Below, piece by piece: positions 53,701 to 62,308 of a stretch of 64,000 nucleotides of DNA. The stretch's first letter is position 1; every line of letters begins with the position of its first letter. The position numbers and the translations under genes were made by a program. The notes below the pieces were generated by a model. It saw only the letters and a program-made list of their open reading frames with translations. It was not told the origin of the DNA and ran no database searches. The DNA is from Aporrectodea caliginosa (lineage: Eukaryota > Annelida > Clitellata > Crassiclitellata > Lumbricidae): contig JACEVL010000149.1 in assembly GCA_020284085.1 (NCBI GenBank), positions 643,792 through 707,791 of the forward strand. Direction: 5' to 3'.

Positions 53701-56071
53701 GACCGTACTTTTCCCGTTGTGACTGCTCTCTTCATGAATGGGAACGACATTTCCAGTTGGGAAGAAATGGAACGCCTTGGCAAGGTTTTCCCAGGCCTTA
53801 CTAATCTTGTCATGATGGAGATGCCATTGGGTGAATTAACAGGAGAAAAGCCAGATGCCAACTTCTGCCGTCTCAAGTCGCTTAATTTGGGAAACACTAA
53901 GGTATCATCTTGGACTGAGTTGGAAAAGCTTAAAAGCTTCCCATGTTTAACTGAAGTCAGAGTGCATGGAATTCCTTTCTTAGAGGCAAGTCAGACATTT
54001 TATTAGAGGGTTATATGCCTTGTTACAAGGTAATATGGTAATTCTTGGTTTGACACACCATTTTACAGGGTTGTGAAGATTCATTGCCCCAAAAGTGCTA
54101 ACTTGATAACAGCAATCTCACTACAGGACAGGACATCTATAGGTCAGTAATGAGATTTCATTGGCCCAGATTTAAGGTGGTCTGCTATAAACTCAATGGG
54201 TTCGAATCCACCTCAAAGCCGCCGGCGCGTAGGGACCTGGGCAAGTCCTTCACCGCAATTGCTCATGCGCTTCGGCGTGAAACTCCGATTCAGCGTCCGG
54301 CGCAGTAGTCGGGAGCGCCTCTGAATAGGCAATCTGGTAGGGCGCTATAACAAGTGTTCAAATACAATACAATACAATACAATGGCAGTTTCACCTGATT
54401 GTATTAATGAGCGGTAATATTTGGCTATAATGCTTCTAACAACTGGTAATGACATAGGTTGTAATCGGCATATAAAATTCTGCATATTTAGGAAGATAGA
54501 ATTTTTCTATTGTGAATACAACATGCCTAAGTGCCTAAGCTTGCTGGACCATCTCCAAGTTCATTTGCTGAATTGATTCATGCACTTTGTTGGGACTTCA
54601 CTTAGATTCATGTGTGATTGATATTGTACTAGAAATCTACTCCTTTGTCTTTGTGGTAATTTACAAGCTAGGATGTAATGATAGATGTTTGTCTTGTGGA
54701 AGAGTTTGTATATGAGTGGTGTTTATGAGTCAAGACGTGGATTGTGATCAGCTTCAAAAAGAGACTTTGTAATCAAAAGAACAAATCTACAATTTGGAAA
54801 CAGAATGTTTGAAGTTGCTGGTCCAGTTGAATGGAACTCTTTACCGGAACCAATCCAAAGATCATCCTCAATTAATATTTTTAAATCTAAACTTAAAACT
54901 TATCTCTTCTCTAAGTACTATGATTAGTAAATACATTGTAACGCGTCCTTTGAGTAAGACTCTGTTTTATTAAGGCGCGTTATAAATATAAGTTGTATTG
55001 TATTGTATGCAGCATCTCTTAAAAAGTCTTTAAAAAACAACTAACTTCAGCTATTCAATTAAAAATACAGACTTTCTCAACAGGTTATTTAATAAATGTA
55101 ACTGCAGCTTTTGTGTTGCAGAAGTACGAAGAGAAGCTGAGGAGATCTCTTATAATTGGCTACCTGCCAAATGTTGAACGGCTGAACGGAAGCCCCGTGT
55201 CTAACAGAGAGCGGGAAGACGCAGAAAGGTTTTTTATCCGACATTATGTGGAGGCAGATCATCCACCTTCAAGGTGAGCACTATCATGAACAGATTATTC
55301 ATCCCAGGGTGTTACATATAATTTTATGACATGTTAGATAATTAATTTCAATGATTTTTAAGATTAAAAAACGCCTAGTGAAGAATTAATGCAATACCAA
55401 TCAGTCCTGTTCATGCCTCTTCTGAAGATATCTTGAAGCTTTGGTAATGAAGAAATTGTTAGAGAGTTCTCCTCCTACAGACTAGCTGTAGTCATGTGAA
55501 ACTCTACAGCTATACAGGGTTTTAGGACATTTTGACCTGATATTGCTTGCATCTTGAATTAAGGTATTGTGCAAAGGCAAATGGATTTACATCTGAAAGA
55601 AAATCATAAGTTTCATTAATTAACTAACTCTGGTTATACTGCTTGAAGGCACTTTATTTGAATAGGAGTTGTTTTACAATCTGTTTAGCGTTTATGGTGT
55701 TTAGTATCTATAGTGTTTAACAATCTGGGTTCTTTTACAGATACGATGAACTGGTGGCCGTTCATGGACATTTGGGTCCGCTGGTTAATATAGATCTGTC
55801 GCCAAAGAATTCTGTTGCAGTCATGGTCTATTACTTGGGTAAATCACAGATAAAAAGATTCGACATTCATTCCACTGCCTTAGATGTGAAGAAGTTGCTG
55901 GCGAAAGAACTGGTCAGTCAGCCTACTCGGGCTTTTGATCTCTACCATAATGATGTTGGTTTACAAGATGGCCACTCTATCATGAGATTTCCACAACGAT
56001 CTCTACTGAATTATCGAGTCAAGGATGGTGATGAATTTTATGTTGAGTTAAAGCAGAAGGACACGTCATGA
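50725..56071 (+). CDS. TBCEL: Tubulin-specific chaperone cofactor E-like protein, 6 exons
   Basis: Exons: 50725-50860, 51178-51323, 52704-52885, 53646-53985, 55122-55273, 55741-56071. Phases are consistent and give 428 residues (human TBCEL 424). TBCEL destabilises tubulin and lowers stable tubulin levels. It resembles TBCE but lacks the CAP-Gly domain, and none is present here. Residues ~60-260 are leucine-rich repeats (VTELDLSMNLLSQW, IHFLNLSNNPL, IKQLVLNAVKVSW, IEELHLSLNGF, LKSLNLGNTKVSSW), then the conserved cap FPCLTEVRVHGIPFLE, LPNVERLNGSPVSNRERED and AERFFIRHYV. The last ~85 residues form a ubiquitin-like domain ending VKDGDEFYVELKQKDTS. The intron after exon 4 starts with GC (AG|GCAAGT) instead of GT. 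The exon-3 acceptor is tandemly duplicated. Exon 4 has a second copy at 61591-61930. The start codon fits vertebrate length. Confidence 0.92.
52062..52533. mobile_element. TIR element with 10-bp TSD (MULE-like size), 472 bp
   Basis: Ends AGGGAACAACCGG and CCGGTTGTTCCCT, perfectly inverted. The 10-bp direct repeat ATTAACCACT flanks it at 52052-52061 and 52534-52543. Interior C/G-rich near both ends (GGCCATTTGCCCCGGCCGG), AT-rich in the middle, with a 55-bp palindrome at 52300-52354. It lies in TBCEL intron 2. No transposase. Confidence 0.88.
52300..52354. repeat. 55-bp near-perfect palindrome
   Basis: Left arm AATGGTGTGTTTCCGGTAAC (continuing to the centre near 52327) and right arm GTTACCAGAAACACACCATT are complementary with one mismatch and almost no spacer. 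It lies inside the 10-bp-TSD element. Confidence 0.92.
52651..52717. repeat. 35-bp tandem duplication of the TBCEL exon-3 acceptor
   Basis: TGAACTTTTTTTATTGCAGG plus TGTTTAAAATTAT is present twice, starting at 52651 and 52686, so two complete polypyrimidine-AG acceptors lie 34 bp apart (AG at 52668-52669 and 52702-52703). Only the second leads into an open frame. Confidence 0.95.
54198..54383 (+). mobile_element. tRNA-related SINE, (ATACA)n tail, present in one duplicate only
   Basis: Begins at the B box (GGGTTCGAATCCACC) and includes GGGCAAGTCCTTCACCGCAA, GGCGCTATAACAAGTG and an (ATACA)n end. The duplicated block at 61110-62305 has the empty site (ACTCAATAGCAGTTTCACC), so boundaries and insertion order can be read. 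It lies in TBCEL intron 4. Confidence 0.88.
54750..55010 (+). mobile_element. LINE 3' end with inverted-sense GTATTGTATT tail
   Basis: Frame: RDFVIKRTNLQFGNRMFEVA then GPVEWNSLPEPIQRSSSINIF and KSKLKTYLFSKYYD-stop, a well-preserved LINE C-terminal tail. It ends GGCGCGTTATAAATATAAGT and (TTGTA)n. It lies in TBCEL intron 4. Confidence 0.85.
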
Positions 56072-56240
56072 ACTAAATCATCTTTGGGGTGAAACTTAGT
56101 TATATGTAGTTTGACACATGACTTAAATCATCTTTGGGTGAAACACAGTTATATGTAGTTCGGCACATGACTTAAATCATCTTTGGGGTGAAACTTAGTT
56201 ATATGTAGTTCGGCACATGACCTAAATCATCTTTGGGTGA
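56067..56240. repeat. ~50-bp tandem repeat, 3.5 copies, starting at the TBCEL stop
   Basis: Copies start at 56067, 56117, 56166 and 56216 with CATGACTTAAATCATCTTTG, then GGTGAAACTTAGTTATATGT. The first copy overlaps the stop codon (TCATGA). It forms the beginning of the TBCEL 3' UTR. Confidence 0.92.
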
Positions 56241-57443
56241 ATATATTTCTATCTAGTTCAACTGTAAATTGAGTTCACTTATGACTTGTTATGTTTGTTA
56301 TGAACGTTATGTGATATTGTTTGCAATGTTAGTTTCTGAATTATTCTCTGCATTTCACAAACTTTATTAGTTAGGAACGTTTTTAGCTAAATTTATGTTT
56401 TACAGCTATTCTTAAGGTGTTTCATACGTTACGTGCTTGATACTGCATCCACCTATCTAGTGTTTCTGCAAGTTGTTAATGCCAAAAATGATACAAAGTT
56501 CCTCGTAGAGTGTTAGAGCCAACGAGTTTCATGATTTATTTTTGCAAAATGCAACTGAGATTATATTGTGTGAAGGTCAACGTAAATTGTCACGCAAAGT
56601 ACAGATTCCGAGGTGTCTAGCCAGGCATTATTCTGGATTTTAAGTCATTCCACATCCCTGATTGATGATACTATTCGTTTATGCTCTTGTGCATGAGTGT
56701 AGCTTGGGCTACACTACATTGTAATAAGTTGTTTTGTGTGGTCTTCCACTGGCCCATGTGTTACTGGTTGTAATAGCATGAAACTTTCACTGGCCAACAG
56801 CATATCAGCAAATTTGGTTTTAGTAGGTTCTGTTTTTACTGATTTATAAATCAAAATGCAGACATTGGCCCTGGTTTTCCATAACCGGTGAATATATACC
56901 ATTAGTTCTTGTAAATTGTTCTTTGTTGCTCGTGTATTTAAATGGAATGATAATTTTGACTACATAATGAATTATATTATTCACGTCAAGATCAATAATT
57001 CGGTGATTGAGCATGAGTCTATTATATGTTTATCATTATTATAAAATCTTTATCACATGCAAAATCACACAGAAATGCGAATCTGAGGTATGGTTAATCA
57101 GTCGCAAGAGGAAGAACAATTATACATGCAGATGTTTCAAAGCTATTGAGAAATAGAATTATTGAATAGTTTTTGTTTGCAATGAATCAAGGGCTGAACA
57201 TAATACAGACATTAAATGTATTTCAGCATGGGTGTATGTATAACATCACTTTATGTAAATTTGTTCTGTTTTTGAGAAAAACCATAAACTAGAATTCTGA
57301 CTTTGCTAAAGGAAGACAAGTTTGGATCAATATTACTGTTTTTTGTTATGGATGCCCTATGGAAATAGATTAGCAGTTGTATGAATAGAGTGTATGTTAT
57401 CGCTACAAATTGAATGTGTTTCTACTGCAGTATATTAAACAGT

Positions 57444-57449
57444 AATAAA
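57444..57449 (+). promoter_or_regulatory. Candidate poly(A) signal of TBCEL
   Basis: AATAAA about 1.37 kb after the TBCEL stop, followed by TGTTGGTG-type GU-rich DNA. Assignment rests on position only. Confidence 0.35.
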
Positions 57450-57917
57450 ATGTTGGTGATATATGTAAAGTCGTCATGAGTGTAAAATAGTGCAAATATT
57501 TAGCAGTGATGAGAACTGAACCTTATCTTAGCTTCATCATAACTTTCTCGCTCGGTACAATATGACACTGGACAGTCGTATGTTTAAAACTTGGACAATT
57601 CAATGTTTATTCCGTGCATAGTTTTCACGTATTTAGGCTTTTAAAAAACGTTCTTTGACATAGTTTCACCTGTTGTGGTGTATGACAAAAATCTGCCAAG
57701 GTATTCTAGGCCTACTGTAGAATTTCCTGAGATCTTAAAAAGCGCAGTATGAAAGCCTGTTATATATAATCCATACGCTCACCACACTATCGCAACTGTT
57801 CGTACTTGAACAAAAAAATGGTAGTGTACATGTATCTGGGCTTATTAAACAAACTAATGGTATCCTGTATTGCGGAGTGCGGACCTATTCTTACTTTCGT
57901 TTGAACAAACTTATAGG

Positions 57918-58130
57918 ACGTAGTAGCGAATTGGTTAGAATGCTCAGGGAGCATCCATAAAGGACATCCGCAATGAGGGAAAGGAGGGGTCCAAAGTAGA
58001 TCATTTTCTGCAGACGTCCTTTATGGACGACCCCTCACCTTGTAACGAGAGTACGGATTCAAGCCTCTCCTGAGACGGTTACTGTGTAGAGCAGGTCCTT
58101 CACTCGCAATTGCTCAGTGCCATCTATTAT
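57918..58130 (+). mobile_element. tRNA-derived SINE, interrupted by a MITE
   Basis: GTAGCGAATTGGTTAGAATG is a good A box and GGATTCAAGCC a B box, followed by GAGCAGGTCCTTCACTCGCA as in the SINE at 54198. The MITE at 57947-58034 lies between the boxes. Removing it with one TCA restores continuous tRNA-like spacing. Confidence 0.82.
57947..58034. mobile_element. GGGGTCGTCCATAAAGGAC-type MITE, 3-bp TSD
   Basis: 88 bp. The left end GGGAGCATCCATAAAGGAC and right end GTCCTTTATGGACGACCCC are inverted. TCA at 57944-57946 and 58035-58037 is the target duplication, confirmed because it interrupts a SINE. Related by its ends to 37755-38211. Confidence 0.85.
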
Positions 58131-58185
58131 TGCTTTGTCATTAGAGCTTTGTCATTAGAGCTCAGTGGAGCTTAAAAAATTCGTA

Positions 58186-59201
58186 GGGTGCAATGTGGGA
58201 AGATGGACACTCTAAGCAATATTTGCTGAATAATGACAATAATAATAAACTTTGGAACATGTTTTTTATCATTTTTCTTTCACTAAACATTTCATTATTG
58301 TTAACCAACAGTAAACACACTTCCCTGCTTGAACATATTCATGTTATAAACATTCAAATATGACCTCCTGAGATGTCCGTCTTAACTTGAACGGGGGTAA
58401 GATGGACGTAATGTAGGGGTAAGATGGACAGGTGGATCTGCAGGTCTACAATACTACATATACTTATAATTTCAGCTTTCTATTCTATGACTCATCTGCC
58501 GAAAGCACAGCTCCGCATGGAATCGTTCAGATATATTAAGTCATGTGCATAAAACAAGGTATTTAACCAACCATAGCCTAAAGTACCGTACTTAACACTT
58601 TCCTGGCCATCCTGGGGTAAGATGGACACCAACTTTTCTGTTTCTAACAAACTGTGAACTGTACATAGCAGTATGCAATATGAACTGCCAAAAAGAATCG
58701 AGGGGACTAATTACAGTTAATATAAATAACAATCTTTTCGGTAATCTGTTGTGAAATATAAATTGGGTGATGAACTTTCATGTAGGGGTAAGATGGGCAG
58801 ACACCCTACCCTTCGGTATCACTGGCAGTGGCACCGTATGTGACCAAGAAGTGTCAGTTTTAATGCGCTAAATAACAAGCCGATATACAAATCTATTAAA
58901 AAAAATACTAGTCATAGCCGATGAATAATTACCGCCTACACAATTCCCTTAGCCGTTTTACTAAGCTTCTTATTTAACTTTAGTCAAAACACACCCTTCC
59001 TCCTACAAGTGGTGATCATCGATAGGCCACGCCTCCTTCAGTAGACTGGTACCCGACTTTGCATGTTTAAACGACGCGTCGATAAATGCTGTCCAACTTA
59101 CCTCAGTTACGAGGTAAGATAGACATTAGAAATAAATGTTTTATTGAGTTTCCCGTCGAGTGTCCATCGGACCCCGGCGTCCATCTTCCCCCTCCCTACC
59201 C
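58186..59201. mobile_element. TA-flanked non-autonomous element with GGTAAGATGGACA repeats
   Basis: Left end GGGTGCAATGTGGGAAGATG and right end CATCTTCCCCCTCCCTACCC are an imperfect inverted pair, with TA on both sides (58184-58185 and 59202-59203). The motif GGGGTAAGATGGACA or close variants recurs at about 58396, 58417, 58613, 58785 and 59105. No coding frame. TA targeting suggests a Tc1/mariner/pogo-like mobiliser. Confidence 0.6.
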
Positions 59202-59752
59202 TAATAATAATTATTATGGTTTTTGAACAAAGCAATGGTTAATGTGACAGTTTTATACTGAACTGACTTGCAAACAAAGTCCATTTGCATCATGGTATTC
59301 GTCGATTTGCTGGTGTGTCAGGCTATTAACTCTGACACTCTGAACCTTGCAAGACATATTATTTGGGGCCTGATGTGTCTGTACTCTGTAGCTACTCTCC
59401 ACCTACACATTTGGTTAGGGCACAATGAAGATTGGACGGTTTGGGCATAGGCAGAGCAGAACCAGTTTTGTTTGAAGGGTCGCCCATGAAGTAATTTACA
59501 AAGATGGGAGGGAGGGTCATCCAAAAGCAGACAAGGGGAGAGGGTTTTGTCTAGTGCGGACGTCCTCGCCTACATTTGATACATGATCTACATGTACCAT
59601 ACTTGTATGTGGTGACCAGCCAGCCATTTCCATAAACACCATTTTCAGGCAGCAGACAGTCTGGACTGCATTGGATCTATAGTAACCAGTGTTTCAGTAG
59701 TTTTGCGGGATGCAGGAGTATCATTGCACTCCACTCCGTATCACAATAATAT

Positions 59753-59826
59753 GGATTAGGCTACTCTCTTTATCTTCCAGGAGTAATAATTATTACTCCT
59801 GGAAGATAAAGAGAGTAGCCTAATCC
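59753..59826. repeat. 74-bp perfect palindrome without spacer
   Basis: The left 37 bases (GGATTAGGCTACTCTCTTTA, TCTTCCAGGAGTAATAA) are followed directly by their exact reverse complement. There are no mismatches and no loop bases. Confidence 0.97.
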
Positions 59827-59982
59827 AGGTATTTGACAATACCATTTCCAATGGCGGATTTACTATGGGAACAAACAATGGCCGATTGGTTTAATAGAGC
59901 GCTTGGCTTGTAACGTGGAGAGCAGGGCAAAGATCTTAAGAGTCTAGACTCTAAAATCAATTCGACATAAAATTCAGCGGTG

Positions 59983-60114
59983 AAGGTGGTGGCGACGGCG
60001 GTGGAGGTTTGGTGGCGGCGGTGGAGGTTTGGTGGCGACGGTGGTGGAGGTGGTGGCAACGGTGGTTGCGACGGCGGTGGAGGTGGTGGACTGGTGGTGG
60101 TTCAACCGTGGTTG
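59983..60114. repeat. GGT/GGC-rich minisatellite
   Basis: Units of GGTGGAGGTTTGGTGGCGGC type. It is GC-rich and strand-asymmetric, unlike its AT-rich surroundings. Confidence 0.88.
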
Positions 60115-60458
60115 TGGCTTGGTGCTAAACAAGTTTGATGTTGTTTGCCATAAAATGAATTATTAACCCAAATGAACAAAACAATTCAAATTTACAATTA
60201 TACACTTTTATGTGAATGCTAACTGTAACGAAATATGAAATAGGCTAGGTCATATTTAAATTAATTCAAAATTCAGAAATGTTATTGTGTATAATTGAAA
60301 CAAATATTTTCAATCGTTTTGGCTGGGACTTTATTACTGTAATAATAGTCTCAGGTTTTGGGTCCCTCTGAGGCTCTGTCCGCTCTGAGATTTGGAGGTC
60401 CTAGACGCGTGCCCAGTGCGACGACGCGTATACGCGCCTCTGATTAGGCCTAATTACA

Positions 60459-60827
60459 GCTTTTAAACATGGCCGCATCGAAATTTAAGTCTTCGGACAA
60501 TTCTTTGGACGCCTAGCCTATTGTATAACAAACGAGACCTCAGCCTGGGGTCGGCAAATCCAATGGAGGTGAAACTTACAAATTAAAAGTTGAAAATTTA
60601 ATTTAATTTAAACTGAAACTAATAACTGCGTGTGAGACGACAGTTAATAAATAGTTATAAGCGTATTAGTCAAGGTTTAAACTTAGGAACATAAATATTA
60701 GAGGCAATAGCAAACTATATTCAGGCGCCATATAAATCCACCTCTGCCCTTCCCCTTTCGTTCGGTTGGGAGACGCTTTTAAACATGGCCGCATCGAAAT
60801 TTAAGTCTTCGGACAATTCTTTGGACG
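60459..60827. repeat. Pair of perfect 53-bp direct repeats
   Basis: 60459-60511 and 60775-60827 are identical (GCTTTTAAACATGGCCGCAT, CGAAATTTAAGTCTTCGGAC, AATTCTTTGGACG). They contain an ATGGCCGCATCG start-like word but no extended frame. Confidence 0.9.
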
Positions 60828-60964
60828 ACTAAAATGGCACCGATCATTGTAAAGGTTAATAATACTAATTATTATTATTAAAAATGTAAAAGAAACTTTA
60901 CAGAAATAAACGTCACCCGATGACGTTGTTCTAACGTTATTCGTTTTTGAATGTTGGTTAACAG

Positions 60965-61092
60965 TTCTCGGTACAAAAATTATGACACTGGACAGTCGTA
61001 TGTTTATAACTTGGACAATTCAATGTTTATTCCGTGCATAGTTTTCACGTATTTAGGCTTTTAAAATACGTTCTTTGACATAGTTTCACCTT
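60965..61092 (+). repeat. Copy of 57553-57674 (TBCEL downstream DNA)
   Basis: Shares ATGACACTGGACAGTCGTAT, ACTTGGACAATTCAATGTTT, ATTCCGTGCATAGTTTTCAC and CGTTCTTTGACATAGTTTCA with the DNA ~1.5 kb past the TBCEL stop, in the same orientation. It abuts the exon-4 duplication that follows. Confidence 0.92.
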
Positions 61093-61313
61093 TTTTTGTT
61101 GGGTTTTTTGATGTACCAGGAACTTCAACAGAACAGCGTTACAGTATTCTAGGCACATGTGCAAGGTTTCTTGAACAAATGTTGGAAAGGGATGGACAAG
61201 ATTTGCAGCAGTGTCAAAGGACAAAAGTTTGCCATATTACGTAACACAGGTCATACAGTGAAGTATCTCCATGGTGGATGTGGATATGATGTGATGGTGC
61301 TAGTGATGTTGAT

Positions 61314-61522
61314 AATCATATCATATCGTATCTGAGGATGTATAAAGCGCCTCTTACAGTACTAGCTATTCAGAGGTGCTCTCAGTGTGACAGCCCCGAG
61401 GATATAAGAAAGTCTTCATGAATGCAACGAAGGGATAAGTGTTGGACCCCGACTAAAATCTTTCTATTGGTTGAGGGTGGGAGGTCATTCCACATAGTAG
61501 GGCCCACGATGGCAAAGGCACA
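61314..61522 (-). mobile_element. LINE 3' end, 8-bp TSD, in duplicate copy 2
   Basis: The reverse strand encodes AFAIVGPTMWNDLPPS, a LINE C-terminal block, then AGGCGCTTTATACATCC and a GATAC/GATAT tail. ATGTTGAT at 61306-61313 and 61523-61530 is the target duplication. Confidence 0.82.
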
Positions 61523-61590
61523 ATGTTGATTAGATGATGATAATGGTAGTGTTGATTTTTTTATAAAGGTTTTGCCTGGTTTGTCTACAG

Positions 61591-61930
61591 AATAGAAGAG
61601 CTACACCTGAGTCTGAATGGATTTTCGGCAGTTGAACCTGCCATCGACCGTTCTTTTCCCGGTGTGACTGGTCTCTTCATGAATGGGAACAACATTTCCA
61701 GTTGGGAAGAAATGGAACGTCTTGGCAAGGTTTTCCCAGGCCTTACTAATCTTGTCATGATGGAGATGCCATTGGGTGAATTAACAGGAGAAAATCCAGA
61801 TGCCAACTTCTGCAGTCTCAAGTCGCTTAATTTGGGAAACACTAAGGTATCATCTTGGACTGAGTTGGAAAAGCTTAAAAGCTTCCCATGTTTAACTGAA
61901 GTCAGAGTGCTTGGAATTCCATTCTTAGAG
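61591..61930 (+). pseudogene. Orphan second copy of TBCEL exon 4
   Basis: 340 bp with the same acceptor (CTACAG) and GC donor (GAG|GCAAGT) as exon 4 at 53646-53985. It differs at 13 bases: 5 silent and 8 amino-acid-changing. The 113-codon frame is fully open. It lies 5.5 kb past the TBCEL stop with no other TBCEL exons around it, so it is probably an unused fragment. It could be part of a partial second gene beyond the window. Confidence 0.85.
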
Positions 61931-62308
61931 GCAAGTCATTTTATTAGAGAGTTTATATGCCTTGTTACAAGGTAATATGGTAATTCTTGGTTTTCACACA
62001 CCATTTTACAGGGTTGTGAAGATTCATTGCCCCAACAGCGCTAATTTGATAACAGCAATCTCACTCCAGGATAGGACATAGGTTTATAAGGCTCAGTAAT
62101 GAGTTCTATATTTCATTGGCCCAGATTTCATGTGTTCTGCTTTCAACTCAATAGCAGTTTCACCTGATTGTATAAATGGGCAGTAAAGGACTGAAGCTAC
62201 CATGCTTAGAACTAACAACTGAGTAAATGACATAGGTTGTATTCAGCATATAAAATTCTGCATGTATAGGAAGATTGAAATTTTCTATTGCGAATACAAC
62301 ATGTCCAT

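Larger units (their letters stand above)
61110..62305 (+). repeat. Duplication of the TBCEL exon-4 region (53428-54526)
   Basis: Starts GATGTACCAGGAACTTCAAC in both copies and ends at GAATACAACATG. It includes the intron 3 end, exon 4 and the start of intron 4. Copy 2 contains a LINE tail (61314-61522) missing from copy 1. Copy 1 contains a SINE (54198-54383) missing from copy 2. Confidence 0.93.

Noticed and set aside
57918..58060. Functional tRNA gene with an intron
   Set aside because: The 'intron' is a MITE with its own inverted ends and a TCA duplication, far larger than tRNA introns. The tail matches a SINE.
61591..61930. A second complete TBCEL gene
   Set aside because: Only exon 4 and its intron edges are duplicated within the window. 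No other TBCEL exon is found before the LINE.
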